Shown here: positions 41,657 to 49,809 of the stretch, piece after piece
Numbering within the stretch: position 1 is the stretch's first letter
Layout of the letters: each line of letters begins with the position of its first letter
Source of the DNA: Paenibacillus oleatilyticus
Lineage (GTDB): Bacteria > Bacillota > Bacilli > Paenibacillales > NBRC-103111
Assembly (NCBI RefSeq): GCF_018998565.1
Contig: NZ_JAHNZO010000021.1
Location: 62,001-126,000, forward strand
Direction: 5' to 3'
DNA: 64,000 nt
Translations under genes and position numbers: made by a program
Notes under the pieces: generated by a model
What the model saw: the letters and a program-made list of their open reading frames with translations, nothing else
The model's database searches: none
Told to the model about the DNA's origin: nothing

Positions 41657-42964
41657 CTAAAGTGTATAGTCGTATTGAACGCCCGGAATTTCGCGGTCGA
41701 ACAGCGTCCGGTACAGCCCTTGCATCGATTGCAAAATGCGCTCGCCCTGAATGCGCAGGTGCGTATACTTCACCGCATACTCCGCCGTTTGCAGCAGCAG
41801 GAAATTGCGGTTGCGGATGTACCCGGGCAAGTCCTTTTCCCGTTGCAGCCACTGGAGCAGCTTGCTTTGCAGCTCCCGGGCCTTTTCCTCCAGCTCCAGC
41901 CGGCATTCCTCCAGATTGGCTTTCGCCTTGTCCTGTTCTTCCTTGCTCAGCCGGCCGCCGACTTCTTTTTTGAACTGAAACGCGTGAAGCGCGTCTTCTT
42001 CTTCGAGCCAGTGCTTGGCGATCCGGTCGTAGCGGCGAAGAGGGAGCTCCTTTTCCGTCTCTTGCTTGAGCCCCTCCTGAAATACCTTCTGAAAGATCTC
42101 CTTCAGCGTGCCGTAATCCTCCGGCAAATCCCACAGCATATGCGGGGTGTACACGGTATCCCACACGGTGACCTCGCGGCGACCGTTCAGCGCGGCCGAC
42201 GTTTTCCATACCTGTCCGATCTTGCGCCAGCGGCGGTCGGACAACGCGAATTCCTTCGCTTCCAGCTCGGTTTTTAGTTGATACAGCATATAAATCAGCG
42301 GTTCGGGGATGACGACATCCGCGCTCGCCCGCCGTACGGTCTCGATATCCCGCAGCGAGAGCAGGGCGGGGAGCGGCTCGTCTGGAAGCTGGAACATTTT
42401 CTCGTAGCTCGACATTTGCTTCAAGTACCCGACTTCGTAGCGGATCAGGAAGCGGTCGTACAGCGCGGCGAGCTGTTCGTTTTCCTCCGGCAGTTCGTTG
42501 GAGGCGGCGATCAGAAACAGCAGCGGCACGCTTTGCTTCTCCTGTCCGTTAAAAAACACCCGTTCGTTCAGAATGGACAGAAGCGCGTTCAAGATGGCGC
42601 TGTTCGCCTTGAAGATTTCGTCAAGAAAAGCAAAGTCAGCCGCAGGCAAATAGCCGTCCGTCTGGCGGACGTATTGATCGGCTTTGAGCCGCTGCAGCGA
42701 TACCGGCCCGAACATCTCGTCCGGCGTCGTGAAGCGCGTCAATAAATAGTCGAACCAGCGTCCGCTTCCGAACAATTGGGAGAGGGCGCGGGCAAGCTGG
42801 GATTTGGCGGTGCCGGGCGGGCCGATCAGCAGGGCGTTCTCGCCGGCCATCAGACCGAGCAGCAGCACCCGGATCAACTCTTCGCGTTCGAGAAAGCGGG
42901 CTTCCAAATGGCCGATCGCTTGCTCCAGTTTATGGCTTATCGATTCCAGCTCGTTCATATCCAT
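41657..42964 (-). CDS. MoxR-family AAA+ ATPase, RavA-like
   Basis: A 435-residue ATPase. Walker A is LIGPPGTAKSQLARAL near residue 48, Walker B AFLDEIFKANSAILNALLSILNERVF is split around residues 112-125, and sensor 1 is LIAASNELP. A helical lid and a C-terminal region (about 300-435) with a coiled-coil stretch (KANLEECRLELEEKARELQSKL) follow, similar in placement to the LARA/triple-helical extension of RavA. The start ATG 42964 has a weak upstream site; a second ATG follows two codons later. It is 74 bases upstream of the VWA partner, forming a two-gene operon. Confidence 0.88.
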   Translation of the reverse strand: MDMNELESISHKLEQAIGHLEARFLEREELIRVLLLGLMAGENALLIGPPGTAKSQLARALSQLFGSGRWFDYLLTRFTTPDEMFGPVSLQRLKADQYVRQTDGYLPAADFAFLDEIFKANSAILNALLSILNERVFFNGQEKQSVPLLFLIAASNELPEENEQLAALYDRFLIRYEVGYLKQMSSYEKMFQLPDEPLPALLSLRDIETVRRASADVVIPEPLIYMLYQLKTELEAKEFALSDRRWRKIGQVWKTSAALNGRREVTVWDTVYTPHMLWDLPEDYGTLKEIFQKVFQEGLKQETEKELPLRRYDRIAKHWLEEEDALHAFQFKKEVGGRLSKEEQDKAKANLEECRLELEEKARELQSKLLQWLQREKDLPGYIRNRNFLLLQTAEYAVKYTHLRIQGERILQSMQGLYRTLFDREIPGVQYDYTL

Positions 42965-43132
42965 CGTCGCATCCCGTCCGAACGTTGCAGCCGTCAGGCT
43001 TGTAGGAGAATAGGACGGAGACGCTCCCTCCCTCGATCGTTATGTTTTCCTGTGACATCCATTTTCATATTGTAGCAGACCGCGGCTCTTTTCTCTAATG
43101 ATCGTGCGGATTTTTCATTCCAAACCGCTTCA

Positions 43133-43141
43133 TGCTACAAT
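43133..43141 (+). promoter_or_regulatory. Extended -10 promoter for glutathione peroxidase
   Basis: TGCTACAAT matches an extended -10 (TG-n-TATAAT with one change). The start codon is about 35 bases from the predicted start. Confidence 0.45.
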
Positions 43142-43181
43142 AGAGTTCAGGGCATTTATGGAAAAAAAGGAGCGATGGGAC

Positions 43182-43664
43182 ATGTCGGTTTACGATTTTT
43201 CGGCGACAACGATTCAAGGCGCGGACAAGCCGCTGTCGGACTACCGGGGCAGCGTGCTGCTGATCGTCAACACAGCAAGCGCCTGCGGCTTGACGCCGCA
43301 TTACGAAGGGCTTCAGAAGCTATATGAAACCTATAAGGATCAAGGTCTGGTCGTGCTCGGCTTCCCGTGCAACCAATTTGCCGGACAGGAGCCCGGGACG
43401 GAGGCCGAGATCGCTCAGTTCTGCGAAACGCGCTATAACGTGACGTTTCCGCTCTTTGCCAAAATCGACGTCAAGGGAGAGCACGCGCATCCGCTGTATC
43501 AATATTTGGTCTCGCACGTGCCGGAGCCTTACCGGACCGGGGACATCGAATGGAACTTCGTGAAGTTTCTGGTTAACCGCCAAGGCGAGGTCGTCAAGCA
43601 GTACGCTGCGCGCACGGAACCGGCGGCCATCGAGGGAGACATTCAAAAGCTGTTAAGCGAATAA
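43182..43664 (+). CDS. Glutathione peroxidase-family thiol peroxidase
   Basis: A 160-residue peroxidase of the Cys-type GPx family, which in Firmicutes usually draws electrons from thioredoxin. The peroxidatic Cys is in NTASACGLTPHYEGLQKLY near residue 36, followed by FPCNQFAGQEPGT with the resolving-Cys-containing helix and catalytic Gln, and WNFVKFLVN with the catalytic Trp and Asn. ATG 43182 was chosen since AAGGAG lies eight bases upstream; the frame extends to 43098 without a better site. A terminator hairpin follows the stop. Confidence 0.94.
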   Translation: MSVYDFSATTIQGADKPLSDYRGSVLLIVNTASACGLTPHYEGLQKLYETYKDQGLVVLGFPCNQFAGQEPGTEAEIAQFCETRYNVTFPLFAKIDVKGEHAHPLYQYLVSHVPEPYRTGDIEWNFVKFLVNRQGEVVKQYAARTEPAAIEGDIQKLLSE

Positions 43665-43675
43665 GCGGCGAAGCG

Positions 43676-43709
43676 AGCAGTCTGTTCCGTACCGGGACAG
43701 GCTGCTTTT
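43676..43709 (+). terminator. Rho-independent terminator
   Basis: AGCAG-T-CTGTTCC (43676-43688) pairs with GGGACAG-G-CTGCT (43694-43705), followed by TTTT. Confidence 0.7.
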
Positions 43710-43873
43710 GCCGTTCAGGCGGGGGAGAAGTCGTGCCTTCGAAAAAATACACCTTTTTCCGAAAGGAAAAACGGTCTATAATAAACAGGTATGAAGCGGT
43801 ATAACCGTAGATTGCAAACGTGTGCAACCAGATCGACTGACGCCGCGGCTTGCGCAAAAGGGAGGCTGGACCT

Positions 43874-44728
43874 ATGGCAACCATAGAGCAAGTTATAGAT
43901 CAAAAATACGCCAAGCTCGGGGAAATTTTGCAGTCGATGAACAAAGTCGTCGTCGCCTTCTCCGGCGGGGTGGATAGCGCTTTTCTGCTCAAGGCGGCGC
44001 TTGAATTTATGGGCAAGGACCGGGTGCTTGCCATTACGGCCGATTCGGAGACGTATCCCGAACGGGAGAAGCTGGAGGCGATCGCGCTTGCCGGGAGCCT
44101 GGGCGCGCCCCATGAGGTTATTCACACCAGCGAGCTGGATATTCCCGGGTATGCGGAAAATCCGACGAACCGGTGCTATTTCTGCAAAAACTCGCTGTTC
44201 GATCATTTGATTCCGATCGCCCGTGCGCGCGGCTATGAGCATGTCGTGTTCGGCGCCATCGCCGACGACCTCGGGGAGCACCGTCCCGGACTGCAGGCCG
44301 CTCATGAACGGGGCGTTCGCGCGCCGCTGCTGGAAGCGGGCATCAAGAAATCGGAAATCCGGCACCTGTCCCGCAAATTCGGCCTGGTCACGTGGGATAA
44401 GCCGTCATTCGCCTGTCTGTCTTCGCGCATTCCGTATGGGGAAGCGATCACGGCGGAGAAGCTGTCCATGATCGATCGTGCGGAAGACTTCCTGATTCAG
44501 CTCGGCTTCCGCCAAGTGCGCGTGCGCCAGCACGATACGTTGGCGCGGATCGAGGTGCCGGCGTCGGAGCTGGCCGACGTGCTGGCCGTCGCGGAGACGG
44601 TTCACGCGAAGCTGAAGGAGATCGGCTACGCCTACGTGACGATGGACTTGAAAGGATACCGTTCGGGCAGCTTGAACGAAGTGCTTTCGCCGCAGGAGCA
44701 GTCGGTTCAAGCGACAGCGCAGGCATAA
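43874..44728 (+). CDS. larE: ATP-dependent sacrificial sulfur transferase LarE
   Basis: A 284-residue PP-loop enzyme. The PP-loop is FSGGVDSAFLLKAAL near residue 34; NRCYFCKNSLF, FGAIADDLGEHRPGL and PSFACLSSRIPYGE are LarE-specific, the last carrying the Cys thought to donate its sulfur. LarE thiolates the pyridinium cofactor of lactate racemase (the nickel-pincer NPN cofactor). No larA, larB or larC lies in the window. ATG 43874 has GGGAGGC upstream. It is 21 bases upstream of a D-2-hydroxyacid dehydrogenase gene and likely co-transcribed with it. Confidence 0.93.
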   Translation: MATIEQVIDQKYAKLGEILQSMNKVVVAFSGGVDSAFLLKAALEFMGKDRVLAITADSETYPEREKLEAIALAGSLGAPHEVIHTSELDIPGYAENPTNRCYFCKNSLFDHLIPIARARGYEHVVFGAIADDLGEHRPGLQAAHERGVRAPLLEAGIKKSEIRHLSRKFGLVTWDKPSFACLSSRIPYGEAITAEKLSMIDRAEDFLIQLGFRQVRVRQHDTLARIEVPASELADVLAVAETVHAKLKEIGYAYVTMDLKGYRSGSLNEVLSPQEQSVQATAQA

Positions 44729-44749
44729 GTTCGGAGAGGAGCCGATTCG

Positions 44750-45742
44750 ATGAGCAAACCGAAAATTTATATTTCCAAAGCGATTCCCGAGGAGGCGCTT
44801 GCTTATCTGGAGCAGCACTGCGAGTGCCGGATGTGGGACGGACAAGGCGCCGCATCCCGACAAGGGCTTCTTGCGCAGCTTCACGATGTGGAAGGGCTGC
44901 TGACGACCGGTGGTCCGATTAACCAAGAGCTGTTGGAGCATGCCCCGAAGCTGCGAGCGGTGAGCAGCATTTCGGTCGGGTACAATCACTTCGATCTGGA
45001 AGCGATGAAAGCCCGCCGCGTCATCGGAACGAACACGCCGCACGTGCTGGACGAGACGGTCGCGGACCTGGTGCTGTCGCTCATGCTATCCACGGCACGG
45101 CGTATCCCCGAGCTGGATGCGTTCGTGAAGCAGGGCCGTTGGCAGCGGGGCAAAGGGCTGACCGACGAAGATTTCTTCGGCATAGACGTGCACCATCAGA
45201 CGATCGGTATCATCGGGATGGGCCGGATCGGCGAAGCGATTGCCAAGCGGGCGGTGGACGGCTTCGGCATGAGCCTGCTTTACCATAATCGCAGCCGGAA
45301 GCCGGAGACGGAAGAACGGTTCGGCGCCCGCTACTGCGGCTTGGACGAGCTGCTGGGGGAGTCGGACTTCGTCGTGATGATGACGCCGCTGACACCGGAG
45401 ACGGAACGCATGATCCGTCTGGAGCACTTCGAGAAGATGAAGCCGACGGCGTTCTTCATCAACGCTTCCCGCGGGAAGACGGTGGACGAGCCGGCGCTGA
45501 TTCAAGTTCTGCAAACCGGACTCATCCGGGGCGCGGGACTTGACGTATTTGACCCGGAGCCGCCAAGCCCGGACAATCCGCTGCTGCATATGCCGAACGT
45601 GGTCACGCTGCCGCATATCGGCTCGGCCACAGCCAAGACGCGGCTCGATATGGCGATGCTCGCCGCGCGCAATCTCGTCGCCGCCCTGACCGGCGGGCAT
45701 CCGCCGAATGTCGTGCCGGAGCTTCGGGAGCTGCTCGAATAG
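44750..45742 (+). CDS. D-2-hydroxyacid dehydrogenase (glyoxylate/hydroxypyruvate reductase type)
   Basis: A 330-residue NAD(P)-dependent dehydrogenase. The substrate region has SSISVGYNHFDLEAMKAR; the nucleotide-binding turn is IGIIGMGRIGEAIAKR near 155; the catalytic Arg is in NASRGKTVDE, Glu in LDVFDPEPPSPDNPLL and His in LPHIGSAT. The pattern fits D-glycerate/glyoxylate reductases better than D-lactate dehydrogenases, although activity on other 2-ketoacids is possible. ATG 44750 follows GGAGAGGAG. It shares a transcript with larE, which ends in a hairpin after the repeat element. Confidence 0.93.
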   Translation: MSKPKIYISKAIPEEALAYLEQHCECRMWDGQGAASRQGLLAQLHDVEGLLTTGGPINQELLEHAPKLRAVSSISVGYNHFDLEAMKARRVIGTNTPHVLDETVADLVLSLMLSTARRIPELDAFVKQGRWQRGKGLTDEDFFGIDVHHQTIGIIGMGRIGEAIAKRAVDGFGMSLLYHNRSRKPETEERFGARYCGLDELLGESDFVVMMTPLTPETERMIRLEHFEKMKPTAFFINASRGKTVDEPALIQVLQTGLIRGAGLDVFDPEPPSPDNPLLHMPNVVTLPHIGSATAKTRLDMAMLAARNLVAALTGGHPPNVVPELRELLE

Positions 45743-45771
45743 CCGCTGTCGTACGATGCTGTAAAGACAAG

Positions 45772-46008
45772 AATAGAGAAACACACGGAGGTGGGGGATC
45801 TACTGGAGAAGCGATAGCGTCCGCCTTTGTCATCGGGAAACATCCGCTATGAAGCGGCTTCCAATCAAATTTCCCGAGGACCCGGGGTCCCCGCAAAGTA
45901 CTCGGACTAAGCTTCCCTGATTCAACTTCACTTTGTGGGGTGGGGCAGCGGTCGGAAGTAGATACCCCGCCCTTCGTTATTCCGTCTGACCACTTTCTCA
46001 ACAAGCTC
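45772..46008. repeat. Hairpin repeat element, copy 1
   Basis: Positions 45772-45880 align almost without gaps to 58919-59024. The right end (45988-46008) is the exact reverse complement of the left end of copy 2 (58889-58909), 21 of 21 bases. The left terminal arm is missing here, and about 60 extra bases sit between the inner and outer right arms. Stem bases differ from copy 2 in a compensatory way: ATCTACT (45798-45804) pairs with AGTAGAT (45957-45963). Confidence 0.75.
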
Positions 46009-46029
46009 GCCGCTGAATGCGGCTTTTTT
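46009..46029 (+). terminator. Rho-independent terminator
   Basis: GCCGC (46009-46013), TGAAT loop, GCGGC (46019-46023), six T residues. Located directly after repeat copy 1; probably ends the larE-dehydrogenase transcript. Confidence 0.65.
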
Positions 46030-46335
46030 GCGTGCAATGATCTGGACAATCGAGGGCTATGCGGTAGAGGAAGCCAAAGGCTTTATTCGTGTCGAATCAT
46101 GTTTCTTTGTTGAGAAACACGATGGATAGATTACCTGAGTTCCTCTATTGCACAAAAAAATGACAAAATGAAGCGGATAACGAACGTCAGTTCCTCTAGG
46201 CTTGAAAGTGGCGGGCTTGTGGGAGGAAAATGAGCAGGCCATCCGTTTTTGGGCGTTAAAGCATATAGGCACGTACCGTTACGCAATGCTGGGTATGAGT
46301 ATATATTGCAGCATAACAACTAGACGGAGGCCCGT

Positions 46336-47472
46336 ATGAAAAAGCTGAATATAGGCATTCTTGCTCATCGGCAAGGCAATATTTTTCTGAACTCCAGGTT
46401 TTTAAGCGACCTTGTAACGGAAGGGAGGGAGCTAGGGGCTGACGTATACGTATTTTCCCACAGGGACGTACAAGAAGAAAGCAGGACGATTCACGGCTTT
46501 ACCCCATCCGAAGGGAGATGGACGGGAGCGACTTGCCCGTGGCCGGATGTCGTCATCGATTTTTGCCGAAAGCTATACAAACCGTTTCGCGATATGCGCA
46601 GTCGCAAGGATTTGTTCGTTTATGCCAATCATAAATTTACTTACAAATGGAAAGCGATGAAGCTGTTTGCCGAATCCGACAAGTTGGAACGCTGGATTCC
46701 CAAGACGTCTCTTTACTCGCCAGAAGCGTTAGAGCAGATGATTGAGAACTATGACCTGGTCTATGTGAAACCGGGGAACGGGACCGGCGGGCATAGTGTT
46801 CTCAGTATCAAGAAAACGGTCTGCGGTTACCGGCTTCAAGGACGAAAAAGGTCAGGCCGGATTGTGGTAAGGCCGGTAATGACGAAACAGAGGGTCATCC
46901 GCTGGATTAACCGTTGGGTGCAAACTGAAAAAATACGATCCGGGTCATTTATGGTCCAGCAAGGACTGGATTTGCAGCTTATCCCTCGCCGACAGGTGGA
47001 TGTTCGATTGCTAATTCAAAAGAACGAAATTGGAAACTGGGAAGTGACCGGCAAAGTTTTGCGCGTAGGCGCTAAGAATAGTCCTACCACGAATTTAATC
47101 TACGGGGATGGAAAAGTGCTGAGATTTCAGACTTTCATCAAATCCCGTTTCGGATTGGATAAAGCGAAAGAAATTGAGCTGGAATGCGAGGAGCTTGCTC
47201 ATCGGTTGATGGAAGTTGTGGAAGAACGGTTTGGCTCTATGGTCGAGTTTGGATTGGATGTGGGAGTTGACGTCAACGGACGCGTATGGCTGATTGAGGC
47301 CAATCCTAAACCAGGCCATACGGCTTTCATCAAGTCGAAAGAAATAGACACTTACCGAAAATCCATCAGGAGGCCGATTCAATATGCCATGCATTTGGCC
47401 AATGAACAATTGAGAAGGGAACAAAACGATACGGCAGACTTCGTGACGAACTTCGAATGGATTGATCTCTAG
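46336..47472 (+). CDS. YheC/YheD family ATP-grasp protein (spore-coat associated)
   Basis: A 378-residue ATP-grasp-fold protein of the YheC/YheD type found only in spore formers. It begins NIGILAHRQGNIFLNSRFLSD, has the linking region PDVVIDFCRKLYKPFRDM, and the ATP-grasp core with LVYVKPGNGTGGHSVLSI, the acidic RQVDVRLLIQ, and the metal-binding Glu and Asn in VWLIEANPKPGHTAF. B. subtilis relatives are spore-coat-associated; the peptide or polymer product is unknown. ATG 46336 follows CGGAGG. The gene is more AT-rich than larE and helD on either side. Confidence 0.9.
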   Translation: MKKLNIGILAHRQGNIFLNSRFLSDLVTEGRELGADVYVFSHRDVQEESRTIHGFTPSEGRWTGATCPWPDVVIDFCRKLYKPFRDMRSRKDLFVYANHKFTYKWKAMKLFAESDKLERWIPKTSLYSPEALEQMIENYDLVYVKPGNGTGGHSVLSIKKTVCGYRLQGRKRSGRIVVRPVMTKQRVIRWINRWVQTEKIRSGSFMVQQGLDLQLIPRRQVDVRLLIQKNEIGNWEVTGKVLRVGAKNSPTTNLIYGDGKVLRFQTFIKSRFGLDKAKEIELECEELAHRLMEVVEERFGSMVEFGLDVGVDVNGRVWLIEANPKPGHTAFIKSKEIDTYRKSIRRPIQYAMHLANEQLRREQNDTADFVTNFEWIDL

Positions 47473-47489
47473 AGTGACAGTGCGCCGAC

Positions 47490-47534
47490 AAAAAAAGGCA
47501 CAATGAAGGCCAGGCAGAGCACCTGGCCTTCATT
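47490..47534 (-). terminator. Rho-independent terminator for helD
   Basis: AATGAAGGCCAGG (47502-47514) and CCTGGCCTTCATT (47522-47534) are perfectly complementary. On the minus strand the stem is followed by a run of seven T residues (47490-47496 region). It also separates the convergent ATP-grasp gene. Confidence 0.8.
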
Positions 47535-47547
47535 GCCGGCCCCTCGA

Positions 47548-49722
47548 TTACAGCCCGGCCTTCACAAAGTCGCCTTGAACGCCGGCGATCAGCGGGGATG
47601 GTTCGCCCGAATAAAACAGCTTCAGTTCGTGCAGAGCCCGGGTACAGCCGACATAGAGCAGCTTCGCGTCCTGCGGCGTCTGCGCGTAATGGACCGGATC
47701 GACGTCCACGAGCAGGACGGAATCGAACTCAAGCCCTTTGGCCATGTACACCGGAACGACGGAGACGCCGCCCTCGTACTGCTGCTGGCCCGGGACGATC
47801 AGGTTCACGCCGTCGCATCCGGCGGCGAGCAGCTGCGCGTGCAGCTCGCGGCACCGCTCCTCTGTGCGGGCGAGGACAGCCAGCGTGCCTGCGCTCTCGC
47901 GCTGCCGGTGTTCCTGCACGGCTCCGGCGAGACGCTGCGCCAGCGCCGGGCCGTCCGCTTGCGCGAGCTCGACCGGCTCGCCGCTGCGGAATACCGGCAC
48001 GGCCAGCGCCGGCGGCTCGGCAAGCCCGCGCTTCAGCACTTCGTTCGCGAAGTAGATGATTTCCATCGTTGACCGGTAGCTGCGGTTAAGCGTATAGTAC
48101 GCGCGGTTCTCTTCCGGGAACAGCGACAGCAGCTCCTGCCAATCCTGAATGCCTTGGTAGGCGTGGATGCCTTGCGACAAATCGCCGAGAATCGAGAACG
48201 AGCCATTCTTCGTGTGCAGCGCCAATAGCGCCACCTGGAATGGCGAGAAGTCCTGCGCTTCGTCGATGACCGTATGGTCGAAGCGCAGATCGCCGTGAAT
48301 GCCTTCGAAGCGCTGTCGAATATAGAGCAGGGGGGCGAGATCCTCCGGCTGCACCAGCTTCTTCTTGGCTGCCGCAAGTGTGGATTGCCGCAGCTCCTCG
48401 GGAATGAACTGCGCATCCGCCTCGGAAACGAAAGGCAGGGCGCCGGACTCCACCGTGGAGCGGAACAGCTCCTTATAGAAGCCGAACGGCGTATAGGCCG
48501 TCCACTGCTTACCGTAATCGCGAAGACGGGCAGAGCCGCGCTTCTTGTAGTCCTTCTTTAAGTGGACTTCCCATACTTTATCCAGCTCCATCTCCAGCCA
48601 ACGCTTGATCCGGGCCAGCACCCGCTCACGGCGCTTCATGAGCGGCTCGTGCTTATATTCCACCGCGTACCATTCGCGGATGGTGCGGTACGGAAGCTTG
48701 ACGCCGTCCCACGGCACAAAATCCGTCTGCGGCACCGCTTGCAGCTCGTATGCGTTCAAGAGCCCGTCCAACCACTGCATGAAGAAGAGCGAGCCCTTAA
48801 ACCGGCCGGGCGCCGTATCGTCAATAACCGGACGCGCCGTGCCGACGGCGAACCAATGCCGCAGCGCATGGGCCGGATCGGCCAGCTTGACTTCGTGGTC
48901 CAGCAGCTCCAGCGCCCAGTCGGCGAAGGTAGTCTGCTGGATATGCCCGACGCCGAGCTCCGGCAGAACGCCCGAAATATAATCGAGAAACATGCGGGAA
49001 GGGGCGAAAATGATCATTTTTTCCGCTTTCACTTGATCCCGGTATTGGTAGAGCAGGTAAGCGAGCCGGTGCAGGGCCACGGTCGTTTTCCCGCTTCCGG
49101 CGACGCCTTGAATGACGAGCGCATGGTTTTTGCCGGCCCGGATGATCGCATCCTGCTCCGCCTGAATCGTCGAGACGATATCGCGCAGCTTGTTGTCCTT
49201 GTTCTCGCCGAGCCGGTACAGCAGGAACTCGTCCGTGACCGCCATCGCGTCCGATGCGCGGTCGAACGTATCGACCACGCGCTGTAAAATTTGCTTGCGG
49301 ATCACGAGGTTGCGCTTCAGGTAGACGAGCCCTTGCACGACGCCGTCCGGCGAATCGTAGCTGGCCGCTTCGGTGCCACCCGTGAACGAATAAAAAAGGC
49401 TCGCTACCGGAGCGCGCCAATCAATTACCATTAACTCGGGAGAGTCCGCCTTTTCCACGCCGGACTTGCCTATATAGAGCGGGGCCGGACCGGGCTTGCC
49501 CGTTTCGTGAAAATCCAGTCTGCCGAAGTAAGGCTCGGGCAGCGCGTGCGCCAAGCTGCGCCTTTTGTTTTCGCGGATCGACTCCAGCACCTGCTCCGTC
49601 ATGTCGTGTCCCGTATAGGGCGGTATAGCCTGTAGTGCCTCAAGATGCCTTTCCATTTCTTGTATGGTGTGCTCCAGCCGTTCTTTTTCCTCCAAGTAAG
49701 CGCTTTGCAGACCGGATTCCAT
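47548..49722 (-). CDS. helD: RNA polymerase recycling helicase-like ATPase HelD
   Basis: A 724-residue UvrD/Rep-like superfamily-1 ATPase. The N-terminal coiled coil (about 1-60: EEKERLEHTIQEMERHLEAL) is the arm that HelD inserts into the secondary channel of RNA polymerase. Next come WRAPVASLFYSF, Walker A IQGVAGSGKTTVALHRLAYLL near residue 205, Walker B VIDEAQDFSPFQ near 495, and late motifs LNRSYRSTMEI and YMAKGLEFDSVLL. HelD removes stalled RNA polymerase from DNA using ATP. ATG 49722 follows GGAGG. Monocistronic with its own terminator. Confidence 0.93.
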   Translation of the reverse strand: MESGLQSAYLEEKERLEHTIQEMERHLEALQAIPPYTGHDMTEQVLESIRENKRRSLAHALPEPYFGRLDFHETGKPGPAPLYIGKSGVEKADSPELMVIDWRAPVASLFYSFTGGTEAASYDSPDGVVQGLVYLKRNLVIRKQILQRVVDTFDRASDAMAVTDEFLLYRLGENKDNKLRDIVSTIQAEQDAIIRAGKNHALVIQGVAGSGKTTVALHRLAYLLYQYRDQVKAEKMIIFAPSRMFLDYISGVLPELGVGHIQQTTFADWALELLDHEVKLADPAHALRHWFAVGTARPVIDDTAPGRFKGSLFFMQWLDGLLNAYELQAVPQTDFVPWDGVKLPYRTIREWYAVEYKHEPLMKRRERVLARIKRWLEMELDKVWEVHLKKDYKKRGSARLRDYGKQWTAYTPFGFYKELFRSTVESGALPFVSEADAQFIPEELRQSTLAAAKKKLVQPEDLAPLLYIRQRFEGIHGDLRFDHTVIDEAQDFSPFQVALLALHTKNGSFSILGDLSQGIHAYQGIQDWQELLSLFPEENRAYYTLNRSYRSTMEIIYFANEVLKRGLAEPPALAVPVFRSGEPVELAQADGPALAQRLAGAVQEHRQRESAGTLAVLARTEERCRELHAQLLAAGCDGVNLIVPGQQQYEGGVSVVPVYMAKGLEFDSVLLVDVDPVHYAQTPQDAKLLYVGCTRALHELKLFYSGEPSPLIAGVQGDFVKAGL

Positions 49723-49809
49723 GGGTCCGTACCTCCGTTCGTGTTATGAATTCCTAAAAATGGACAGGATTAATACTATAGCACAACGGAGCTTGGTGTT
49801 GCAAGCGTT

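Larger units (their letters stand above)
45743..46335. other. 593-base intergenic region: repeat element, terminator, promoter region
   Basis: The left part (45772-46008) is a copy of the hairpin repeat also found at 58890-59102. A terminator hairpin follows at 46009-46029. The remaining 300 bases before the ATP-grasp gene are AT-rich; they hold no convincing gene, and I could not assign a clear sporulation sigma-factor site. Confidence 0.6.
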
